DNA of 64,000 nt from the NCBI GenBank assembly GCA_023525715.1, contig CM042011.1, positions 56,788,854 through 56,852,853 of the forward strand, written 5' to 3'. Positions 14,728 to 26,049 of the stretch are shown one piece after another. Position numbers and translations under genes: made by a program. Origin of the DNA: Cichorium intybus (lineage: Eukaryota > Streptophyta > Magnoliopsida > Asterales > Asteraceae). Positions within the stretch are counted from its first letter, which is position 1; each line of letters starts with the position of its first letter. Under the pieces are notes generated by a model, which saw nothing but the letters and a program-made list of their open reading frames with translations, was not told where the DNA came from and made no database searches.

Positions 14728-17700
14728 ATGAAGACAAATCTTAAAAGGAAAGCAAATGATGAGTCTTCGGGTGATGATTTTGAGACCCCCTTTACAGGTT
14801 CGTATGATTTTGATAATCAAGTTTCAATTATCATTTTGTATATTGTATAAATATTTTCTAACTTTTATTTTATTATATACAGGACATAAATCACAAAGTT
14901 CATCAAAAAGGAAGAGAAATATAGAAGAAAAAAAACTTGTGAACTTAAAGGATGTAAAGAAGAAAAAAATTGATAACAGAAAGCAAAATATAAAACCCAC
15001 AACAACAGTCATTGTGCCAAAAAATACCTTATCAGCAAGGACGAACCCAAAATCACTTTTTTCTGTTATTGAGAGTTTGACTAATGACCAAATAGCAGCT
15101 GTAAGGGACATGGGTCTAGGTTCATTGCTCGGAATGAAGGTAGATGGTCTCGCGGGACATTTAGGATTCTACATTGTTGATCATTTTGATCCAAAAACCA
15201 TGCGTATTGTACTTGAAAATGGTTACATTGAAGTCACTGCATATAAAGTACATCAGATGACTGGATTAAAAAATGGCGGGACTGACATTTTTTCTGTTAA
15301 GCCTTGTGCTCCTGACCACCCGGTGTATAGAAGTTGGAAGAAAGCTTACGATAACAAAAGCATTAAAATGAGCGACATTCAAAACCACATTTTATCTTAT
15401 GGAGAGGCTGATATACTTTTCAAGATTGATTTTGTGTTAATGTTTATAAATTCACTTTGCGAGACTTATCCCGGTGGAACTTGCAAAACCTCCGTTGTTC
15501 CTTACATATTAAGAGAAGTTGATGTTTCTCAAATTGATTGGTGTGGTTACATACTTAGTTGTCTACAGAGTTGCAAAAACAGTTGGAAAAGGGATGATCC
15601 GAATTGTAAATTTACGGGGCCAATCACCATTTTATTGGTAATATTTGTCCAATACTTTTTAGTATTTATTTGGTACATCATTATTAAATTAAATACATTT
15701 ACTAATCTTTGTGAATTATTATATATTGTAGCTTCTTTATCTTGATTATACCAACTTTCCTGACTATCCATTCCCACGTAAGCGTCCCACGATATCTTCA
15801 TGGAATGTACATAGTATTCGTTTGCGGTCAGACAAGGAATATGCTCTGGGGGGATTCGGTAAATGTGGGGTTGTGTTAGAATCTGAACAATCTGAGGTAT
15901 TAGTTTTTACTTAGATTGTTTGTTTTTTATAATGTGTTTAATTCATAGTCGAGCATAACTAAGTTCACTTATGAACATCATCTTGTATTCATAACTTAAT
16001 TACTTAGTCTTAATTTATTAAGTTGTTTTTTTTACAGAATATTCTTCAAGACCTCACAGAAAGCTTTCAAAGGCTAAAGGAGTATAAGTTAGACATAAAG
16101 AGTCGAATAGTGAAAGCTTTGGAACTTTTCCCCACGAATGACAAGTTATTATCACTTTTAAAGGATTTTCAAGATGAATTTGAAGTTGATTTGCAAAAAG
16201 ACTCAAAAGATGATTTTGAAAAAGAATACTCCAAACAAAAGTCAATTGAAGTTGTCTCACCTGTCGGAGTAGAGACTGATGAAGTTTTGCAATCACCAGG
16301 AGTTCTTATTGAATCACAAGGAATCTTGGATGATGTTGATAAGAGTTTTGATAATTGGAACAAAGGAAAATCATTTGAAAAATCACTTATGCCATCGTTT
16401 GACCTTTGTATTACTCAAGAGTTTGAACGTGAAGAAACTGAAAAAGAAGATTTGCATTCCGTAGAGATAGTTGAAGAAGTGTTGGGATCTGATTTGGATA
16501 AGGTAGTTAATGTGACAGAGGACGTTTTGAAAAAAAAGGTTGTTATCAAGCGAAATACCAAACCTCCTGCAGTTCATCGATCACCATTTGTGTCAAGAAT
16601 TACATCCTTATTATCAAAGATTACATCTGAGGAGGAAAAGGTCTCAAATAGACTATATGCACTGATGGGGGACCCTAAGTAAGTAAAAGTTTTAATTTTT
16701 TGAAATATTTGTTGGTAAAATGATTTTATTAACTGATTTTAATTCTTTCTTTTAATAGCGAACCTATCTTCAAAACATCCACTGGTGTACGATGTTATAG
16801 GCAAGTGCTAGAAAGTTTTTTTCCTCCTAGTTGGTTGTATAGTAGTGTAATCGATCTTTGGAGCTACTATTTAAATGTTGATAACAAGAAGAAAGCAGAC
16901 TCGTCTCCTTATCGTTACTTTTTTTCAATAGGAACAATGGTAAGTTAATTTACATTTTTTGTTTAAAGGTTTTCATTTATCATATATTGATATTTTTCTC
17001 CTTTTTTGTAGCATTATTCTATTCATGAAAATGAAAATGACTTTAGCAAAAGCTTTACAGCATTTTTGAAGGGTGTTGAAGAAGACACGAAACGTCAACC
17101 TCAAATAAGAGATTTTCGAGCTGTGGATTTGGTATGAGTTTGTACATAATTTTATTATTAATTAGTGGAAGTATATGTTCATTTATGAATACCAATGTTC
17201 ATTTATGAACATCTGTTACACGCTGTATTACCATTTCTTATTACACATGTTCATTGATGAACATTTATTCATTTATGAATATAGATGTTCATTTATGAAC
17301 ATCAAACATCCTCATTTTATGATTACACTATTATGTTATTTGTTTTATGTTTTTATGAACAATATCTTATTTTAACCTATTATGTCAATCTTATAGGTTA
17401 TATTCCCTATTCACCAAAAGGGGCATTACTACATCCTATGTTTTGATTTAAAAGACCCGTGCTATTATATAATTGACAATGCAAAGAGGAGGTCTTCAAG
17501 TTATTATGGCAAGACACCAATCGCTCTGGTAATTGCATTGTTACTTATTTATGTTAATTTATTATATATTTTACTCTATTGTTAATATTAATGAAATATA
17601 TGTTAACACAATTTTGCAGAAATTCATGTTTGCTCGTTATTTAGAGATGGTGGGGCATAGTAAATCTGAGATTATAAAAAAACTCAAATATACAATCCTT

Positions 17701-18018
17701 GATTTTGAATGGAAAACAGTTGAGAATCAAGTTGATTGTGGGGTTTTTGTGATGCGTCACATGGAAACTTTTGATGGGACAGGCGGAGGTAAATGGTCTT
17801 GTGGTTTGGTCAAAGAATCAGGTGAGCAAAAACGACAATTGGAGAAGTTAAGACGCAGATATGCAACCAAAATTTTGATGTTTGATGAGAACCTTTTGAA
17901 GGCGAAAGTGATGGAGGAATCTGAAGACTTTTCGAAGTTGGATAAAGAAGCAGTTAAACAAATCAACAAGACTGCGAAGAAAATTAGAGTTGAAAGAGTT
18001 GATAAAGGTCATTGTTAA
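14728..18018 (+). CDS. ULP1-type cysteine protease gene carried by MULE E
   Basis: Eight exons join in one frame: 14728-14797, 14883-15637, 15732-15896, 16038-16678, 16759-16939, 17012-17131, 17397-17528, 17620-18018. The product is 820 aa and all junctions are GT-AG. The N-terminal part is basic (KRKRNIEEKK, VKKKKIDNRK) and probably nuclear-targeting. A conserved globular region follows (MGLGSLLGMKVDG ... YKVHQMTGL), then an acidic, low-complexity middle. The C-terminal catalytic domain shows the C48 (Ulp1/SENP) signature: catalytic His in KGHYYILCFDL, Asp in YYIIDNAK, and Gln-x3-Cys in ENQVDCGVFVMRH. Ulp1 peptidases process or remove SUMO; transposon-borne copies have no settled function. 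The catalytic residues are all present and there are no internal stops, so it may still be functional. The start codon follows an upstream intron-like region, so the first exon is the least certain. Confidence 0.85.
17173..17305. repeat. Dyad repeats in a ULP1-gene intron
   Basis: About five copies of GTTCATTTATGAA(C/T) or GTTCATTGATGAAC lie in the intron between the sixth and seventh exons. They have the same TTCA-N4-TGAA core as the subterminal arrays. Confidence 0.7.
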
Positions 18019-18245
18019 AATTTTGGAAAATAGAAGTTTTTGAAATGCTTGTATCTATTATGTTTAGACATTGCACTTTCCTTGTCCTATTATGTTAAGA
18101 CAATCTACTTTTGTACTTTTTAGTTTTCCATGGTGTTTGATACATGATCATATATTCAATCATGCTTCTATTTCTTGTATATCTTATATTTCCATGTTCT
18201 GTTTTTTCTGTTTTGACATTGTATTTACAGAATGCACATTTTTAC

Positions 18246-18925
18246 AATCACTGTTCATGATTGAACATATGTTCTGAACAAATGTTCATTCATGAACATA
18301 TGTTCATTCATGAACATATGTTCATTCATGAACATATTATCATAAATGAACTTACATACTGGTTATTATTTGTCCTTTTTGTATTATTTGACAATTTACT
18401 TTACTTTTGACCAATTTATAGACATTGTACTTTGTTTTTACTTTACATTCTTTTTAGACATTGTACTTTATTTTTCATGTTGTTTTTAGACATTGTACTT
18501 ACAGAATGCACATTTTTGTACTTTTTAGTTTTCCATGGTGTTTGATACAAAATCATATATTCAATCATGCTTCTATTTCTTGTATATCCTATATTTCTAT
18601 GTTCTGTTTTTTCTGTTTTGACATTGTATTCACAGAATGCAGATTTTTACAATCACTGTTCATGAATGAACATATGTTCTGAACAAATGTTCATTCATGA
18701 ACATATGTGCATTCATGAACATATGTTCATTCATGAACATATTATTATAAACCAACTTACAGAAAGCACAGTTTTGGTATCTATTTATATTTCACAATTT
18801 ACTTTTTTCCATTTGTATTCTTTTTAGACATTGTACTTTTTTAGACATTGTACTTACTGCACTTACTGTTAATTGATGACCAAATGTTCATAAATGAACA
18901 ATTGTTCATAAATGAACAAATGAAT
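18246..18925. repeat. Dyad repeats between the two MULE genes
   Basis: Clusters of TGTTCATTCATGAACATA at 18285-18345 and 18660-18745, and TGTTCATAAATGAACA at 18885-18915. About 370 bp around the first cluster is duplicated (18095-18340 resembles 18490-18745), so the array grew by local duplication. It lies between the 3' ends of the convergent protease and transposase genes. Confidence 0.75.
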
Positions 18926-20036
18926 ATATTTTCATAAACAACCATAACTGCTTTTATGGTTGGTATCTATTTATTACACACATGAACATAACTACTAATA
19001 AAAGAACACAATTAAAGCTTGATTAACATACTTTTTGCCTTAAATGTCAAAAGTTGAAAAAAAATATGAAAATTGAAACAATATCTCATAAAGTAATATT
19101 GACTTATTTGAATAATTTTTTTCTCATTTTCTGATCTTTAATTCTTATTTTGCAAGCTTGCTTTCTCTTTTTCTAGTCTTTCATCCTCTTTTCTTGTTGG
19201 ACAAGTTCTATAATCATGATGTCCATACTTGTAACAATAGTGGCACTCTCTTTCTTCTTTGTTAGATTTTTCGATCGCCTTCTCTTTAGCTCCTTTAATC
19301 CTTTTTCGAGGTCCACAACCCTTTGTCCTTATATCTTTTGGATTATGTATTTTAACTACATTTGGTCTTGTCACCCCAATCCTTGTCTCCATTCGTTCAC
19401 CTTTACTTTTTATTTCTTTTCTTGGTATATTTAATTCCATATTATCTTTGATATCTCTAATTTGGTTTACGAAATTCTGTAATACTTCTGAATCGTCGGA
19501 TGCCATTTCAATACATGATTGGAACATAGTATACGCATCTTCTACCATTTGATTACATACACCATTCTTCTTACCATAATGATACCTTTGTTTCAATTGC
19601 TCTGAAGCAATAATACCCTTTTGCCACCGTCTTAATATGTATTTTTGCGGTATCTTGTCCACCTTTTTATGCTTTAGTATACAAAATATATGTCGGCAAA
19701 ATACACCTTGATGTAAATAAAAGTTGCAGGAACACTTTATTGTGTCCTCTTTATCGTTTATTTCAACCTGTACAAAAGTAACATATTAAATATGTTAAAA
19801 TACAAAAATTACATTATATTCATAAGTGAACGTTAGTATATTACCTTGAATTCGGATTCACATACACTTGTTTGTAAATTATCATTATCATCCGCGTCAA
19901 TATTCTCGCAACCTTCAAAACTTTTTTTAAAAGAAAGCATTCTTTCATCTTTTACTATACACACTTCGCAATCGCCTTCTTTATTAACGGATTGTTGCGA
20001 ACATAACCACACAGAATCATCAATTTCTTTTTGCAC

Positions 20037-20228
20037 CACTACTAGAAAAAAGGCCTTTAATGACACGCATTGCGTGTCATTAAATGGTACAGATGACACG
20101 CAAATGTATGTCAAGGAAGCCCCTGTCATAAATGATAGATGACACACATTTGTGTGTCGTAAATTTACGACATACATTAATGACAAACCTTTATGACTTA
20201 CAATGTAAGTCATAAATTTTTTTTAAAC

Positions 20229-20302
<74 letters not shown>

Positions 20303-20325
20303 CATACATACACACACACACACAC

Positions 20326-20378
<53 letters not shown>

Positions 20379-22348
20379 GAAAGTTCTGTAAAAGTAAATC
20401 CACTAAAATTTACTAATTTTGTAGAATGCCATAATAACATATATAATACATTGCCCATCACAATTCCTGATTACATCACTGTATATTCATACTTTTCAAG
20501 CTTACATGAGTCAAATATGTACAAAAGCTTTGAATCATTACTGGAAATTAAATATCTAAATGAAGCTAAAGAGTAGTCATTTGTGCCTTCAAAAGTAGCA
20601 GCATAAGATGCTTGAAACCGTTGATGATCTTTCATTCCAACCTGTTTGAAAATTTTAAATCAAGATTCAAGTCTCAAGATGATGGAAAACAAGAAAGATT
20701 ACATAATGAATTAATTAATCACTCATGTAGAAATGTTCTTACTGACATCAGTTGCTCTATCAACGCATTTGAACTCAACTTCTTTACCTGCAGTTGCCAT
20801 CTTATTCCATTGTACCTTAGACTTGTCAAATGCTGAAACCGAATGACTAATCAATATTTTTAATGTGAATTAAAGAATTAAAATTTCTCAACTAACAAAC
20901 CTTGATGAACAACACATAACTAAAACTTAAAATTTCTCAACTAACAAACCTTGATAAATTATATTCCAGTTTTCAACAAAACTCTAACAATTTATTTACT
21001 ACTAGAAAGTAACACTTAGCAATTAACATATGACAATAAACAACAAATGAATCCATTTCCATCAAACATACCATATATTGAATAAAGCGTGTGTATGCCT
21101 GCATATGTGTGAATCAAGAGGCTTCAAAGCAAAAATCTGGATACTTTGGCATATATAAAAACAAGAAATAAAAACCCCATTAAATGCTTTACATATTGAT
21201 TTGGATCCACTGAATCACGAGAGTTAAAAGTAGTTGAGTATACTCTGGAGGAGAGGTGGGTTCTGAATCACGAGAGTTAGGCATATCATCGAGCAGCTTC
21301 AATACATACCCAAATGTTGAATCAGCAAATCAGGATACAAATTCGATTAACACACATAAGCATTATGCAAACAAACTCACACATATGTTGAGTCAATCGA
21401 TGGTGTCGTCAATAGCTTTCTATCGGAACCAGAAGGAGCCGGATCGGTGGTGTACTTCCTGGTTTGCAGTGGAATAGGGAGGAGAACGCTTCCGTCGGAC
21501 CCTAACGCCGGATAAACGAGACAAAAAGAGAGAAACAGGGAGAAGTAGTTATGAGCGATCTTTAAACCATTATCTATATGTATAGTACTTTTGAAGAAAC
21601 TGAAAAGAGGAACCCTATATATCAGTCACTTGTGAATGAGAATGAACGAAAATCGTATTCTGCAATCTAACTCTAAACCGATGAACTAATTTCATTTTCT
21701 GAAATCGTGAAAATCGTGTAAGTGAAAAGTGAGAAGAAGAGATCGAGTGAATACCGAGGTATCGATGGATCTTACAGAAGGTGACGGCGGATCAAATTAA
21801 CTAATTTCGTCTTCCTCGATCGTTTTCCAGTTTGAATGGGTTTTTTTTCGTCGTTGGCTTGCTGTATCCTTTCTCCTTATCGAGCAAGCCTACTACTTCC
21901 TTCCTCCTTATCGACCAATATGAGGCGGATCAACTGGGTAGTATGACTACGGATCGAAGGCGGCTAGAGGGAGATGGAAACGAGAGAGGAAGAGGGGTGG
22001 AGTTTTAGTTGTAGATTTGAATTTGGTTAACCCTAAATTGTTGGAACTGAAGTTAAGAGAGTGTCGGAAATAAAACGACACCAATTAATTCAACGACACG
22101 CGAATTTAACAAAGTGCCCTCCGTGCTTTTTTTTTCTTCGTTTCATGACATTAAAACATGACACACAAATTTGTAAGTCATCAATTTTATAAAAAACGAC
22201 AAAGATTTACGACACACAATTATATATGTCATAAATCCTTCAGACTTTAAGAAATATGACATTTTCTTTATGACACGCTATTTTTCCATGTCATAATTTA
22301 GCGTGTGTCATTGTTCGTATGTCATTAAAGGTATATTTTCTAGTAGTG
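20037..22348. mobile_element. Non-autonomous CACTA element, TSD CAC
   Basis: Starts CACTACTAGAAAAAAGGCCT and ends, on the minus strand, CACTACTAGAAAATATACCT. These are standard CACTA (En/Spm) termini. A perfect 3-bp duplication, CAC, lies at 20034-20036 and 22349-22351. Subterminal regions carry many inverted motifs around TGACAC(G/A)CA and TGTGTGTCA. The interior has a (TA)n-(CA)n-(TA)n microsatellite at 20232-20375 and no recognisable transposase, so it needs an autonomous relative. It sits in a transposase exon of MULE E and is therefore younger than E. Confidence 0.93.
20232..20375. repeat. Compound (TA)n-(CA)n-(TA)n microsatellite inside CACTA
   Basis: About 31 TA units, an ACATACATACATA transition, about 9 CA units, GA, then about 23 TA units. 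Open frames here encode only Tyr-Ile dipeptide runs and are not genes. Confidence 0.95.
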
Positions 22349-23229
22349 CACAATACTGAATATGTTATATGTATACACATTAGCAGCGTGTTTCTCTATT
22401 AGGAGACGTGTTTTCAACACTGGATTGTTAGCTTCACATTCATAATCGTTTTTGTACTGAGTATACCTTTGCTTCTCCATTGCAGCCTCAAATGAAGATG
22501 TGAAACTCAATAGATTCAAATTATTATTCAGGTATGAACCGAAAAAGGAATTTTCACTCTCGGACCTCGAAGTTGTCCTCATTAGACCTGAAAGCGGAAC
22601 ATCTTGGAAATATGCCGGTATCCATCGATCTCTAATAGAAAACATCTCCTTTAACCATTTATTGTCATTTAGTTGAAACTCGTCCATCAAATCATGCCAC
22701 ATAGTGTCAAACTGCATCCGGTCTATTTTATCACTCCATATTAGTGATTGTATTCGCTTCTTGAAATCAGTAGCCATAATTTTTGGAGAAACCTGGAAAT
22801 TAACAAATGATAATAATTTGTATTCGCTTATTGAAATCATAAGACATACTAAAAAAAATATTACAATACCTTATCAGTTAGTTTATTTCCTATATGCCAC
22901 ATACAAAGTCTGTGTCGTGCAGTCTTGAAAACCGTTGCTACTGCCTTTCTCATGGCTGGATCTTGGTCGGTAACAATAAGCATCGGTTCTTTATCAAATG
23001 CCCTCATAAAGCAACGCAACAACCATGTATAAGCATCAGCAGTCTCATTAGAAATTAAACCAACACCAAATGTAACTGAGTGCTTGTGATTGTCAATTCC
23101 CGTGAATGGTACAAAAACCATGTTGTATCTGATATATATATATACAAATGTTTTACAATTAACATAATGTCTTTAAAGAATGTTATATTCATATTTGAAC
23201 ATTAAAATTTCTCAAATATGATCAAATGC

Positions 23230-23335
23230 AACATACTGTATGTTCATTGTTCATATTGTTCATACTGTATGTTCACTAATGAATATATGTTCATTAGTGA
23301 ACATATGTTCATTTATGAACACATATTCATAAATG
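23230..23335. repeat. Dyad repeats in a transposase-gene intron
   Basis: TGTTCATTAGTGAACATATG and TGTTCATTTATGAACA copies at about 23288-23325, with degraded copies to the left, in the intron between the first two transposase exons. Same TTCA-N4-TGAA core as the subterminal arrays. Confidence 0.7.
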
Positions 23336-24209
23336 AATACGTTTAAACTAAATCAACTTACATAGAAAAAAACTTACTTGTTTATACTGTATGTTGCATC
23401 AAATGAAACCATTTCTCCAAATTCTTTGAAATTTGCTTTTGAAGTCTCGTCTGCCCAAAACAATCCCGCCAACTCACTATTATGACACATGTACTCAAAT
23501 GAGAAGTTTTGCACATTTTCCTTCCTGTTCATCATTCTATTAACAACCATATTTGAATCACTTTCCCCAATGAACAAATTCAAGTCCCTGGCATAATTCT
23601 TATACTCAACTTTTGTTCCCCTTACTTGATCGTAACCTCCTTTCAACGTGGTCATCAATGAAAATGCTTTTGTAGCCCCAACGTTACACGTCCTTAAATC
23701 ATAAATAAATTCTTCATCTTTGTAGTCTAATTTACGTTTGCTTTTTGAGAGGTAAATGTTACTTGCGGTAAACAATTTATGGTTATGTCTTTTCTCAAAT
23801 TTATAGAGCTCATATTTTGAGGTCTCTACATTAAGTCTAAACTTAGCAAACGCAGGACATTGAATTTTTTTTGTTGTTGTTTTTCTTTTTTTTCTTCCAT
23901 CATTAGCAGTCAAGGTATCATACTCATAACCTCGAGGTTTACCTGCCTTGTCACAAACCATATACCTATAGCAAACATTTCCTTTCACTTTCTTAAGAGA
24001 TTCTTTTCGGATATTGAAACCACCAGCTTCAGCATATTTAGTGTATTTATATTGAGCTTCATCCAATGTATTATATTGTTCATCTGGTTTTGGTTCTATG
24101 CCATCACTAACAATAGGAAACCAATATGTTGTACCCCCAGGAGAATCTTCTTCTTTACTCATATATTTATCATTGTGTTGGATGTATTTTGAACCTACAT
24201 GAACATATA

Positions 24210-24765
24210 AATATGTTCATTAGTGAACATAATGATATAAAGATGTCACGTAACATTATAGCACCATACGAATAAAAAAAATTTGTAGGTAAATCCATAA
24301 ACAAAATTATAATTCAAACTTGCATAATACGATCGTTATATCATACATTAAGTAGGTTGATGTTAATCAATGAATATATGTTCATTGATCAATATATGTT
24401 CATTAGTGAACATATGTTCATTGGTGAACATATGTTCATTGATGAACATATGTTCATTGATGAACAATAGCAGACATTCAAATAAACAATTTTGCATAAA
24501 CCAATTTATAATTCAAACTTGAATAATACGATCGTTATATCGTACATTAAGTAGGTTGATGTTCATTGATGAATAAACAATAGCAGACATACGAATAAAC
24601 AATATGTTCATTGATGAACATATGTTCATTGACGAACATATGTTCATTGATGAACATATGTTCATTGATGAACACAATGTTTTACAGATGAAATACGATC
24701 AGACATACGAATAAACAATATGTTCATTGATGAACATATGTTCATTGATGAACACAATGTTTTAC
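24210..24765. repeat. Right subterminal TGTTCA-N4-TGAACA dyad array
   Basis: At least ten copies of the 18-bp unit ATATGTTCATTGATGAAC at about 24217-24235, 24380-24465, 24605-24675 and 24720-24755, interleaved with a longer duplicated block (AATACGATCGTTATATC(A/G)TAC at about 24326 and 24527). The array lies upstream of the transposase start, about 0.6 kb from the right TIR, and mirrors the left array. Confidence 0.8.
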
Positions 24766-25315
24766 AGATGAAATACGATCACGTAATATGAAATACGATC
24801 ACGTAACAATAATAGCAGACATACCAATAAACAATTTCGTAATTAAATCCATCAACAAAATGGTATTTCGATGTATATTGTTACTACTGTATGATTGAAA
24901 CAACTAATATTAAACGAACATGACTAGATTTGATGAATATTACGATTAAATAAGAAAATTAAACCCTAAGAAGATTTACATTACCTGTACTTTCATTGCT
25001 ACTGCTTTCAATTGCTGTTATCGAATTGTCTGGATAATGCATTCCTTCGTATGATTCTCAATCGATTCAAATGAAATTGAGGATTCGATCTTATTGTTAA
25101 CGAAATATGGAATAGATTCGATTGAAATTGAGTGTTCGATGGGTTTATGATGCTTTATGAAATCTTCGCTCATGATAAAGGATAAGTACATGTAACAGAA
25201 ATTGGGATATGAATGTTAATGTGACCATCATACCCTTTATGATGAAAATTAGATCAACGGTGAAAATTTAAGTTCTGCAGTTAGACAGTTTATTTTAGTT
25301 CTGCATTGAACCCAT

Positions 25316-25318
<3 letters not shown>

Positions 25319-25388
<70 letters not shown>
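25319..25388. repeat. (TA)n microsatellite, right end of the array
   Basis: 35 TA units. Beyond it the sequence (AAATCACATATCAGCC...) shows no TIR, so this is where the array returns to older DNA. Confidence 0.97.
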
Positions 25389-25392
<4 letters not shown>

Positions 25393-26049
25393 CACATATC
25401 AGCCTCATAATAAAGAAAAAGGAAATAAAGAAAAAAAAGTTAAAGAAGCTTGCTTTTTCAAAGATTGGATGACGTGAATCTTTAAATAAATAATTATTTA
25501 AATGTAGTATTAGACAACAAAAGTCAAATTAAACCAAATAAAAGACTAATCAATTAAAAAAATCCAATTTTTCTTTTTAGATTTCAACTAACATATCACT
25601 ATGAACCAGACTGATCCTTATTGAGAGCATTGAAAGAATGAGCAAAAAATCAATATCGAATGTCCCCACATTCTCTCTCCTACTTTCTCCCTCATCAATT
25701 CATCACTCATGGTACGACTCTTATACCACTAGTAAACCCATGATTCCATTATTGCTTTTCCGGAATGAGAGTGCGAATGTTCTTGATTTCACCTGTGTAT
25801 CAGAGCAAACACAGTTTTGATTATACATGTCCAAAGACATCACCATTCCATTAATAGCAAGCACTAATTATAAGCTTCGCAAATTTCGAGCTTTTCTTCA
25901 TCGAGCAAACAAATCTGGGTTTCCACCCCTACTTCTTGTAAGAAGAAGCTATGGGTGGTAGTGTACATGTGTTTAATCCAATTCCTGATTGTGGGGGTGA
26001 TCAAAGATTGAAGCCCTTTTTATGAATGTGATTTTCGTTTTGCTTGTTA
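25389..26049 (+). other. Upstream region of the ALE2-like kinase gene
   Basis: A/T-rich at first, then a more mixed stretch from about 25630 with pyrimidine-rich sequence (CTCTCTCCTACTTTCTCCC) typical of a plant 5' leader. It probably contains the promoter and 5' UTR. No transcription start can be fixed from sequence alone. Confidence 0.4.

Larger units (their letters stand above)
19138..24162 (-). pseudogene. FAR1/MULE-type transposase gene, broken by CACTA
   Basis: Minus-strand exons: 24162-23378, 23128-22870, 22792-22349 (then CACTA), 20033-19845, 19767-19138. With the CACTA and one CAC copy left out, exon lengths sum to 2307 nt, exactly 769 codons, so the break is clean. The N-terminal third is a FAR1-type zinc DNA-binding domain (FNIRKES, KIQCPAFAKF, HNHKL). 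The MULE DDE core follows: first Asp in SFDATY, second in VTDQDPAM with the conserved CMWHI downstream, and a Glu in SRSESENSFF as the likely third. After the insertion come a SWIM finger (CSC-x9-CRH at 19690-19740), the FAR1-like KIPQKYILRRW, and a CCHC zinc knuckle (CHYCYKYGHHDYRTC). No other frameshift or stop was noticed. The gene lies in MULE E and must once have supplied transposase. FAR1/FHY3 transcription factors descend from this group, but the TIR context identifies this copy as a transposase. Confidence 0.9.
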
